35,902 bases of DNA from JAZDFH01 sp043808035 (GTDB lineage Bacteria; Patescibacteriota; Minisyncoccia; UBA6257; Colwellbacteraceae). Of the stretch, positions 25,390 to 32,900 are shown piece by piece. The position numbers and the translations under genes were made by a program. The stretch covers positions 1 to 35,902 of the forward strand of contig JAZDFH010000014.1 in the NCBI GenBank assembly GCA_043808035.1, in the 5' to 3' direction. Numbering within the stretch: position 1 is the first letter of the stretch; each line of letters opens with the position of its first letter. Under the pieces are notes generated by a model. It saw only the letters and a program-made list of their open reading frames with translations. It made no database searches and was not told the DNA's origin.

Positions 25390-26811
25390 TTAACGTTTGG
25401 TAATAATCGTATATATCTTTTTAATGATAGTTTCTCTTAAGGCGAGAAGTAAGGCGAAATACGATAGCGCGCTTATGATGATGACGAGTATGACGTGTAT
25501 ATGTGATAGCAGAAGAAGATAGGTTATAATTCCCATCCCCACCGAGCTCGCTATGATTTTTTTAAGGTTACGAAAAATGGTAAAAGGCACGATAGTGCGT
25601 AGTTTGTACCATGCGTATATATTGATAGCGAGTTGGTTGCATAATGTCGAAAGAGCTGCCCCTTCGATACCGAGTGCTTTGATAAACAGTATATTAAAAA
25701 CAATATTTCCGATTACTCCCAGAACAACATAACTAAAAAGCTTTTTTTGTTCACTAAATACAAACAACGCATTTGTTATCAATGTTCCGGGAAAAACGGT
25801 GATAAATGTTGCTGCAAGGATGATAAATGTCATTCCTCCTCCTGTATATGCTTGACCATATAGAAAAGTAATGATGTGTCTGCCTGCAAGAATCCCACCG
25901 ATCGTTAAGGGGAAAGCAAGGAGAAAAATTATTTTTAGTGCTTGTTCAAATAATGATCGAAATAATTCTTTTGATTCAGCTGCTCGTTTTGCTATTTGTG
26001 GGAAAAAGGCTGTGGTAATAAGTGCGGGAGTAATATAAATGAGTTGTACGAGTTTTTGCGATGCGGCATATAACCCAACGGCGGTTTCAGGAACCATCCA
26101 ACCGAGCATGATAATATCAGTATCTATCATAACTGCTCCCATAATGCTTACGAGTCCGAATGTCCATGCTGAAGCAAAGATGTGTGATATGAGAGATAGT
26201 TTAAAATTAGCAAAAAGATTCTTAAAATACTTTCGAAGGGGGATAATTGCTGCAATAAGACCGATCCCTGTACCTATAGCGTATGCATACGCTAGGCTGA
26301 TACTTGTTCTTTGAACCAATAAGGCTGCACATCCTAATCCCGCGATTGCGACATTGGTTAGTATAATAACGATTCCTTCTATCTCCATGCGTTCAAGAGA
26401 TCTGGCAATAGCGAGTACAAAGTCGCGGAATGAGTCGAAAACGAATACGAGAAGGACTATAGGGAATAGCTGTTTGGTCTCTGGAAGTGTGCTGAGAAAA
26501 GGAGAAAGGATAAGCGCTGTTATTCCCAATAGAGAGACAAGAACAAGTTTTATAAAAAAAGCCGTTGCAAGATATTGGTCCCGCATATGAGGATTCTTGT
26601 TCCCTTCCCTCACAAGGAGTCCGTTAATTCCGGTATCGGCAAATATTGTAAGAAACGCAGCAACGCTGAGCGCGTAAGAGAATGCTCCCCAACTTGCAGC
26701 TCCTAAAACACGAGCGGCATAGATAATGATTGCTGCTCGAATAAGACGTCCGGTGATCTGCCCACCGAACAGCCACGCGGTGTTCTTTGCAATTTTTTTA
26801 TGGCTATCCAT
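25390..26811 (-). CDS. MOP-superfamily oligosaccharide flippase (Wzx/polysaccharide biosynthesis type)
   Basis: This 473-aa polytopic membrane protein has about 12-14 hydrophobic helices. The N-terminal signature of the polysaccharide-biosynthesis (Wzx/MviN-like) family is KIAKNTAWLFGGQITGRLIRAAIIIYAARVLGAASWGAFSYALSVAAFLTIFADTGINGLLVREGNK. It likely flips lipid-linked glycans across the membrane for cell-surface polysaccharide or glycoprotein assembly, which would suit the neighbouring surface-protein genes. No glycosyltransferases are present in this window. TATAAT (26825-26820, minus) ends 8 nt from the ATG, suggesting a leaderless mRNA. Confidence 0.88.
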   Translation of the reverse strand: MDSHKKIAKNTAWLFGGQITGRLIRAAIIIYAARVLGAASWGAFSYALSVAAFLTIFADTGINGLLVREGNKNPHMRDQYLATAFFIKLVLVSLLGITALILSPFLSTLPETKQLFPIVLLVFVFDSFRDFVLAIARSLERMEIEGIVIILTNVAIAGLGCAALLVQRTSISLAYAYAIGTGIGLIAAIIPLRKYFKNLFANFKLSLISHIFASAWTFGLVSIMGAVMIDTDIIMLGWMVPETAVGLYAASQKLVQLIYITPALITTAFFPQIAKRAAESKELFRSLFEQALKIIFLLAFPLTIGGILAGRHIITFLYGQAYTGGGMTFIILAATFITVFPGTLITNALFVFSEQKKLFSYVVLGVIGNIVFNILFIKALGIEGAALSTLCNQLAINIYAWYKLRTIVPFTIFRNLKKIIASSVGMGIITYLLLLSHIHVILVIIISALSYFALLLALRETIIKKIYTIITKR

Positions 26812-26819
26812 TGTGTTTG

Positions 26820-26825
26820 ATTATA
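26820..26825 (-). promoter_or_regulatory. -10 box of the flippase gene
   Basis: GGTATAATC on the minus strand ends 8 nt before the ATG at 26811, leaving almost no room for a leader. Confidence 0.5.
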
Positions 26826-26947
26826 CCATCTCTCCCTATTGATATTGTATATACCATATTTTTTCGAGAAAATATCTAAAATCTTTTCAATTTTTTATTT
26901 TTGGAGTACTCTGTATATACGTCGGGAACAAAGAGAATCTTTTAATT

Positions 26948-27190
26948 ATGATAAAAATTTATAGTACACCGGTGTGTCCATATTGTGTGGTAGCGAAAGA
27001 ATTTTTGAAAAAAAACAATATATCGTTTGAAGATATCAATGTCGCAGCAGATGAAAATGTTGCGAAAGAAATGATAGAAAAGTCTCATCAAATGGGAGTT
27101 CCTGTTATTGATGTCGACGGAGAGATATTTGTTGGTTTTAATCGCGCAGAGCTGGAGAATGCATTAAAGGCTAAAGGTTTACTTTCATAA
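26948..27190 (+). CDS. Glutaredoxin-like/NrdH-type thiol redox protein
   Basis: This 80-aa single-domain thioredoxin-fold protein has the CPYC active site at residues 10-13, the cis-Pro segment GVPVIDVDG and the GFNRAELENAL helix. It reduces disulfides, with electrons probably supplied by the thioredoxin reductase encoded two genes downstream, as in NrdH-type systems; the electron source is inferred from position and family. The small zinc-ribbon gene follows after 35 nt. Confidence 0.9.
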   Translation: MIKIYSTPVCPYCVVAKEFLKKNNISFEDINVAADENVAKEMIEKSHQMGVPVIDVDGEIFVGFNRAELENALKAKGLLS

Positions 27191-27225
27191 AAAATGTCGA
27201 GAGAAAGAAAATTGTTATAAAAAAT

Positions 27226-27447
27226 ATGACTTATAGATGTGAACAATGTTTATCGATTTCTGATCAAGAAGAATTATGTCCCATGTGTGGAGTCCCTATG
27301 AGAGAACGCGTTGGAGTTTCTGCTAAAAAGGAAGAAGCAAAGAATCAAGACGATCTGGTGACAGCAGAAGAAACTACAGCTACAAACGGGACAAAAGAAG
27401 AAACAGAAGTAGACGTTGAGACAGACGAATTAAAGAAATCGGAATAG
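27226..27447 (+). CDS. Small zinc-ribbon protein with acidic tail
   Basis: This 73-aa protein has two CxxC knuckles (CEQC at 5-8 and CPMC at 18-21) that would bind one zinc, followed by a disordered Glu/Thr/Lys tail. It lies between the glutaredoxin-like gene and the terminator at 27470, so it probably shares the glutaredoxin transcript. A TATAAA (27216-27221) just 4 nt before the ATG could also give a leaderless mRNA. The function is unknown. Confidence 0.7.
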   Translation: MTYRCEQCLSISDQEELCPMCGVPMRERVGVSAKKEEAKNQDDLVTAEETTATNGTKEETEVDVETDELKKSE

Positions 27448-27469
27448 ATAGTACCTCTTTAGTTTTTTT

Positions 27470-27507
27470 ACGAAAGCACCTTCTTACATGAAGGTGCTTT
27501 CGTTTTC
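27470..27507 (+). terminator. Terminator after the zinc-ribbon gene
   Basis: ACGAAAGCACCTTC / GAAGGTGCTTTCGT is a 14-bp perfect stem with loop TTACAT, followed by a short T-run. Confidence 0.9.
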
Positions 27508-27526
27508 AAAACAATAAGTTGAGAAG

Positions 27527-27532
27527 TATAAT
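27527..27532 (+). promoter_or_regulatory. -10 box of trxB (leaderless)
   Basis: A consensus TATAAT ends 6 nt before the ATG at 27539, so initiation would fall on or beside the start codon. It lies after the preceding terminator, so the gene has its own promoter. Confidence 0.6.
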
Positions 27533-27538
27533 AAAAAC

Positions 27539-28462
27539 ATGTATGACTTAATTATTATTGGAGGTGGCCCGGGAGGTATAGCGGCAGGTATATACGCTGC
27601 ACGTAAGAAGATAAAAACAGCGCTCATTACAAAAGAGTTTGGTGGGCAGTCGATTGTTTCTGAAGAAATTCAGAATTGGGTAGGAGAAAAAAGTATTTCG
27701 GGTATTACCTTAGCAAAAAAATTAGAGGAACATATCCGTGCGCAAGAAGGTATAGATATTATTGAAGGCACCTTGATTAATCATATTGAGAAACAAAACG
27801 ATGGGTTTCGTGTTATTACTCACGAAAAGAAAGAATATATCACAAAAACAGTCCTCGTTACTTCTGGGAGCAGACGCAGACGTCTTGGTGTGCTAGGAGA
27901 AGAGAATTTCGAGGGTCGGGGAGTAGTCTTTTGTGCTACCTGTGATGCTCCCTTGTTTAGAGGGAGGAAAGTAGCAGTCATTGGTAGTGGAAATTCCGGG
28001 CTTGAAGCGGTCGTAGACCTATTTTCATACGCAGACCACATTTATCTTTTCTTACGAAGCGAAGAAATGAGAGGGGATGCGGTGACACAAGAGAAAATTC
28101 GCAAGAGCGATAAAGTAACTATTATCTTTAATACAGAGATTAAAGAAGTACTGGGGGAAATTATGGTTACGGGGATAAAGTATAAAGACAAGAAAAGCAG
28201 TGAAGAGAAGATTATAGACGTTGGCGGCATTTTCGTTGAAATTGGTTCACAACCAAATTCAGAATTTGTAAAACATTTGGTTGATTGTAACGAGTATGGA
28301 GAAATTAAGGTTGATTGCAAAACACAACGTACAACATGTACCGGCATTTGGGCGTCTGGTGACGTCTCGGACGCATTCTATAAACAAAATAACATTTCAG
28401 CAGGAGATTCAATAAAAGCAGTATTGAATATTAAAGAATACCTTACACGGGATATAAATTAA
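27539..28462 (+). CDS. trxB: Thioredoxin reductase (FAD/NAD(P)-dependent)
   Basis: This 307-aa flavoprotein transfers electrons from NAD(P)H to thioredoxin or glutaredoxin-like partners. It has the FAD-binding GGGPGG near residue 8, the redox-active CATC at 132-135, a second nucleotide-binding loop IGSGNSGLEA (about 147-156) and the closing ASGDVSD motif. The length is normal. No thioredoxin gene is visible here, so the CPYC protein upstream is the most likely local substrate. Confidence 0.93.
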   Translation: MYDLIIIGGGPGGIAAGIYAARKKIKTALITKEFGGQSIVSEEIQNWVGEKSISGITLAKKLEEHIRAQEGIDIIEGTLINHIEKQNDGFRVITHEKKEYITKTVLVTSGSRRRRLGVLGEENFEGRGVVFCATCDAPLFRGRKVAVIGSGNSGLEAVVDLFSYADHIYLFLRSEEMRGDAVTQEKIRKSDKVTIIFNTEIKEVLGEIMVTGIKYKDKKSSEEKIIDVGGIFVEIGSQPNSEFVKHLVDCNEYGEIKVDCKTQRTTCTGIWASGDVSDAFYKQNNISAGDSIKAVLNIKEYLTRDIN

Positions 28463-28526
28463 AATAATTATTGGACTAATTGTTTACTAATAGTAGTTAC
28501 TCTGATGAATCAACTTTTTTCACTGT

Positions 28527-28562
28527 ACTATACTGAAAACGCGATCGCGTTTTCAGTATAGT
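28527..28562. repeat. Perfect 36-nt palindrome, copy 1
   Basis: The left half is ACTATACTGAAAACGCGA and the right half is its exact reverse complement, giving a GCGATCGC centre. It lies directly upstream of the -35 region of the HTH-Cas2-like gene. It is identical to copies 2 and 3. Confidence 0.97.
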
Positions 28563-28585
28563 GAAATAAAAGTATTAAAAGGCGT

Positions 28586-28591
28586 TATAAT
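28586..28591 (+). promoter_or_regulatory. -10 box of the HTH-Cas2-like gene
   Basis: TATAAT lies 20 nt before the ATG at 28612. The matching -35 position (about 28563-28568) abuts palindrome copy 1, so a protein bound to the palindrome could affect this promoter. Confidence 0.55.
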
Positions 28592-28611
28592 AGAAAAAGA
28601 TTATATTGATT

Positions 28612-29181
28612 ATGAGGAGAGGAGAAATTATTAAAAACATTTTGGAAAATTTGGAAGCGGGGATTTCGGATAGTATTGATTTATTCGAAGCAATTTTGAT
28701 TTCCGGGTATGGTGCATCGTATCGTACGATAGACTCGAATTTAACAAAAATTCAACTTAATCATGGTATTTCTGATACTGCAAGAGAAAGAAAAAAGCAA
28801 AATTTTTATTGTCTGCTTTCCAAGCTTAAAAAAGAAGGATTTGTAGAAAAAAATGAATCAAACTATACACTTACACGGTTAGGAAGGTGGAAGCTCAAAC
28901 AGTTAAGCCTTTATTTGCCGTTTAAAACTTCATATAAGCAAGAAAAGGATAGCTCTTTCAAGATAATTATTTTCGATATCCCCGAAAAAAAGAGGTATAA
29001 GCGAGATTGGCTCCGATCTGTTTTAACAGAATTAGGTTTTCAAAAATTGCAACGCAGTGTATGGGCTGGGAAGAAAAAAGTGCCTGAAGATTTTATTAAT
29101 GACCTTAAAGAATTTCAGCTTCTCGAATATATAGATATTTTTGCAGTTACTAAAACAGGTACTATTAAGGTAATAACATAG
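28612..29181 (+). CDS. PaaX-like HTH plus Cas2-like domain protein
   Basis: This 189-aa protein starts at the ATG at 28612; an in-frame TTG at 28606 is less likely. Residues 1-100 are a winged-helix region (KQNFYCLLSKLKKEGFVEKN...YTLTRLGRWKLK). Residues 114-189 form a ferredoxin-like Cas2/PaaX-central domain: SFKIIIFDIPEKKRYKRDWL, with Asp122 at the position of the Cas2 metal-binding Asp, then LGFQKLQRSVWAG. Such proteins are frequent in CPR genomes and are often labelled Cas2, but here there is no Cas1 and no CRISPR array. It could be a transcription repressor of the PaaX type or a nuclease. It is bracketed by two identical perfect 36-nt palindromes, which makes those its likely DNA target. 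Confidence 0.82.
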   Translation: MRRGEIIKNILENLEAGISDSIDLFEAILISGYGASYRTIDSNLTKIQLNHGISDTARERKKQNFYCLLSKLKKEGFVEKNESNYTLTRLGRWKLKQLSLYLPFKTSYKQEKDSSFKIIIFDIPEKKRYKRDWLRSVLTELGFQKLQRSVWAGKKKVPEDFINDLKEFQLLEYIDIFAVTKTGTIKVIT

Positions 29182-29448
29182 TTGCCGATTACTGTTCTGC
29201 CGATTAAATAACGGTTATTAGCCTACTATACTGAAAACGCGATCGCGTTTTCAGTATAGTAGATGTTTCTTTGCCGATAGTCGTTTTTTCGTAATCAATT
29301 GCCGATTTGTGGATAAAACGTAATTGTTATTATGGAATAAATTAGTTATTCTGTGAAACGACATGAATGGAATCATTTTGTAGAAAAAAATTTTAAAGTT
29401 ATCGCCGTGTAATTCGATTCAAAAAATCTAAAAACAAAATTTATATCT
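29182..29448. other. Intergenic region with four TGCCGAT motifs around palindrome copy 2
   Basis: TTGCCGATTA (29182-29191), CTGCCGATTA (29197-29206), TTGCCGATAG (29271-29280) and ATTGCCGATT (29298-29307) lie two on each side of the palindrome, all in the same orientation. No gene is seen. Confidence 0.6.
29223..29262. repeat. Perfect palindrome, copy 2 (40 nt)
   Basis: The identical 36-nt core (29225-29260) is extended by CT...AG to 40 nt of perfect dyad symmetry. It lies 41 nt downstream of the HTH-Cas2-like gene. There is no T-run, so it is not a typical terminator. Confidence 0.97.
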
Positions 29449-29949
29449 ATGGACATAAAAAAACATTTCAAAAAATACGGTATAGTCGTGGCGATTATTA
29501 TTTCTTTTGGGATTATTGTTGCTCTCGCAGTACAGGTGCCATCTTTTTTGCGGAGGAGAGAGTTGGACAGAATGGTTCACGATATGAAACAAGCAGAAGA
29601 AGATTGGCACGCTGCGCAGATGGCTGATACGTATGGCGGCACAACACCGCAGGAGACATTGAGGATGTTTATTGATGCCATGGAAAAAGAGGACTACGAA
29701 CTGGCAAGTAAGTATTTTGTTATTGAACGACAGCAGGAGGAATTGGATGGAATGGGAACAGCGCCAAAAGAGAATATAGATAATGTTCTTGTTATGCTTC
29801 GGGAGTGCTTGGATGCGATGGATACTCATCCATTGGAAGAGGTGGGCAGCTATTCTTTTAATAATAAAAATGGATACTTAATTGAAAAGCCTATAGCTGT
29901 TGATTTCTTTTTATATCCGAATGGTATCTGGAAGATTGAGGAAATATAA
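29449..29949 (+). CDS. Membrane-anchored protein of unknown function
   Basis: This 166-aa protein has a basic N-terminus and one membrane helix (about residues 10-29), followed by an outside domain. That domain contains TTPQETLRMFIDAMEKEDYELASKYFV, a helical start typical of NTF2-like or lumazine-binding-type extracytoplasmic domains, and it ends in VDFFLYPNGIWKIEEI. The fold call is weak. It ends 20 nt before the large PLC/lamin-tail gene on the same strand, so the two may form an operon. Confidence 0.75.
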   Translation: MDIKKHFKKYGIVVAIIISFGIIVALAVQVPSFLRRRELDRMVHDMKQAEEDWHAAQMADTYGGTTPQETLRMFIDAMEKEDYELASKYFVIERQQEELDGMGTAPKENIDNVLVMLRECLDAMDTHPLEEVGSYSFNNKNGYLIEKPIAVDFFLYPNGIWKIEEI

Positions 29950-29969
29950 TTTTTAATTATTTGAGAAGC

Positions 29970-32900
29970 ATGAAGAGGAAAATATTTTTTCTTTTTTTGA
30001 TTGTTTTTATGTGTTTTGGGGGTGCTAAGAGTGTCTTTGCATACGATGACGCAACCACACATCCTGCGTTAACTGATGTTATTGTTGATATGTATAATCT
30101 GCTGTACCCGGGTGATGCTTTTACCGCTGCAGAGAAGGAATGGATTATTCAAGGCAGTACCGCAGAAGATGAGGCTCCGCGGTGGATTAATCATTTTTAT
30201 GATCCTATCTCGGGAGAAGGATGGACTGCCGAGCATGCGGGCGACTTGGATACGGTTACGATGGAACGACTATCTAAGGTAGTTATTTCTTTTAGAGATG
30301 CTCTCCCGGCAAAAGATTGGGTACATAACGAAGTGGCACAAAAGGGATATAGTCGTTATGGGGGGAACCATACATGGGAAAGTGCCATACGTTCTTCTGC
30401 TAATGGCGATATACAAAACGCGTATACGTCTTTGGGGTATGTTTTGCATATTGTAGAGGATATGGCGGTTCCTGACCATACGCGCAATGATAGTCATGGA
30501 GATACTATTGCTACTCGGGGAGATGCTTCTCCGTATGAAGAATATGCGAAGAAATGGACACGCGAGACAATACGATCAAATCAAGGCATCGCGACAATGC
30601 TTAAAAATAATGTGCAGCCGCAGCAATTATTATCCTTGGATGCTCATATCTATACGCTTGCTGATTATTCGAATAAAAATTTTGTTTCAAAGGATACTAT
30701 TAGTAATGAAAAATATAGTTTACCCGACTTGAGTCGGGTGTCTTGTGAAAATGAAATTTGTTTTCATATTAGTGAAAATGGATTAAAGGTACCTCTTTTT
30801 AAAAAAATCATAGTTAGGCTCGATGAGTGGAATATAGAAGATAAGTTTATATTAGAGAATAAGAATTCATATCACCTTATTTTTGACTCATATTTTGATC
30901 GATTATCAGAGCAAGCCGTTTTACATGGAGTTGACGTTCTTCGTTTATTTAAGCAGAAAACGAAGGAAGAATTAGAAAACAGGGAATATCCGCAGTATAT
31001 CGAAGTATATGATTTTTCTTTTTTACCAGCGCCACTTTCTTCAAACGATCCAATTCCACTTGTTGCTCCTGCAGGAGAGAAAGAAGATTTTGAGAATAAG
31101 TTTCCTAAAACAGCGGGATATATAAAGAGTGTCTATGAAACACTTGCCGCTACGGCGGGGAAGGTACTATCGACTACTCAAGAGACGTGGCAGTTTATTA
31201 CATCAAGTAACGAAACGGCACAGGAACGGCTTCGGAGTGTTATTGACGTTCGTCAAGATGTTAGTGATGTTCAAAGTAATCTTGCAGTGATTTCTGCGGG
31301 TCTGGATGATAAGGGTCAAGAAATGCCATTGCCTTCGGAGCAAACAGTTGCGCCTGATGTTAAACAGCAGCAAACAACAGAGCAGCAACCAGTCATCATT
31401 CAACCATCTCAAAAAGATACTAACGTTCAGTATCAAAATACAGATGTTTCCGATGTGACGGGGAAAGATGATAGTGTGATATCTCAACCGATTGAATCAC
31501 AAAAACAAGTTATACCAGTTCCTCCTCCTGTTAATATTCCACAGCAATGTTCTTTTGACGTTATCGGAAAGACTTTTTCGTGGGAAGTTGTTATTAACGA
31601 AGTTGCGTGGATGGGGACACAGAATAGTAGTTCTGATGAATGGATAGAAATAGCGAATGTTTCGGGAGCACCTGTTGATGTTTCAGGATGGCAATTAGTT
31701 GATACCAAAGAACAGATTCACATTGTTTTCCCGTCTGCGAAAATACTTGCACCTGGAGATTTTTTGTTATTGGAACGTACCGACGATACCACTGTCCCGA
31801 ATGTTGCGGCGGATATTATTTATACAGGAGCATTGTCTAACTCAAATGAAGGTCTTCGGTTATTTGATTCGAATTGTAAAATGATGGATGAAGCGCTTGC
31901 GAGTCCGACGTGGCCTGCGGGGAGCTCAAGTGAGAAACGGACAATGGAAAGGACAGGAAGAGGTTTTTATGGGATCCAACAATGGCATTCTTCTTCCGTT
32001 ATTGGAGGAACGCCGCGACAAGCAAATTCTGAGCCATATAGACCGACATCGACCGGGGGCGGAGAGAGTAATGTGACGCATTACGTTGTTGTTTCTGATA
32101 CCACGGAGACGAAAACAGATACAAATAGTCTTTCGTTGAGCGATACAACGAGTGTCCCGTCAGTATCATCCGATATCCAAGTCAATGATGTTATTCCAGA
32201 TATTCATATTACTGAAATTATGTATGATGTAGTGGGAAGTGATGAAGGAAAAGAATGGATAGAAATTTATAACGCGGGGAGTGGATCAGTATTTCTTGAT
32301 ACATTAAATCTATATGAGAATGAGACGAATCATCGATTGGTGTGTGAAAATGCTTGCTCATTACCTGTAGGTTCATATGCAGTGATTGTTTTTGATAAGG
32401 ACACTTTTCTTGCAGAATATCCTGATTATAGTGGTGTAATAGCAAGAAGCAGTTTTTCTTTATCTAATAGTGGTGAACCGCTTGCGTTGGTATACAAAGA
32501 AGGACATATATTTGATGTTACATATTCACCAAATCAGGGAGTGAAAGGTAATGATCTATCTTTACAAGAGATTGGTGGGGTGTGGGTTGAATCAGTACCG
32601 ACTCCGGGGAGAGAGAATGTTTTTGTTGAGGTGACTGTTGGAAACGAAAATGAGCAGAATCGTGATTCTAATGATACATTGTCTGAACAAAAAGATGAGT
32701 CATCTGATGTGACTGATACGGAAAGTACTCAGGACAATCAGATAACCGAAAGCGTGGGTGATGACGAAGAAAATAGTCATGGATTAGTTGATGAGCAGCA
32801 AGAGGCGGAGTCTTCTATCGATTTAACAATAGATACCACGGTAGAAGAGACAACTATTGTGGGAGATAATGAAGACCAACACGAAGTCTTAGAGGGAGAT

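Noticed and set aside
28527..29262. The palindromes as ordinary transcription terminators
   Set aside because: None is followed by a T-run, copy 1 lies upstream of a gene start, and exact 36-nt identity is not needed for termination.
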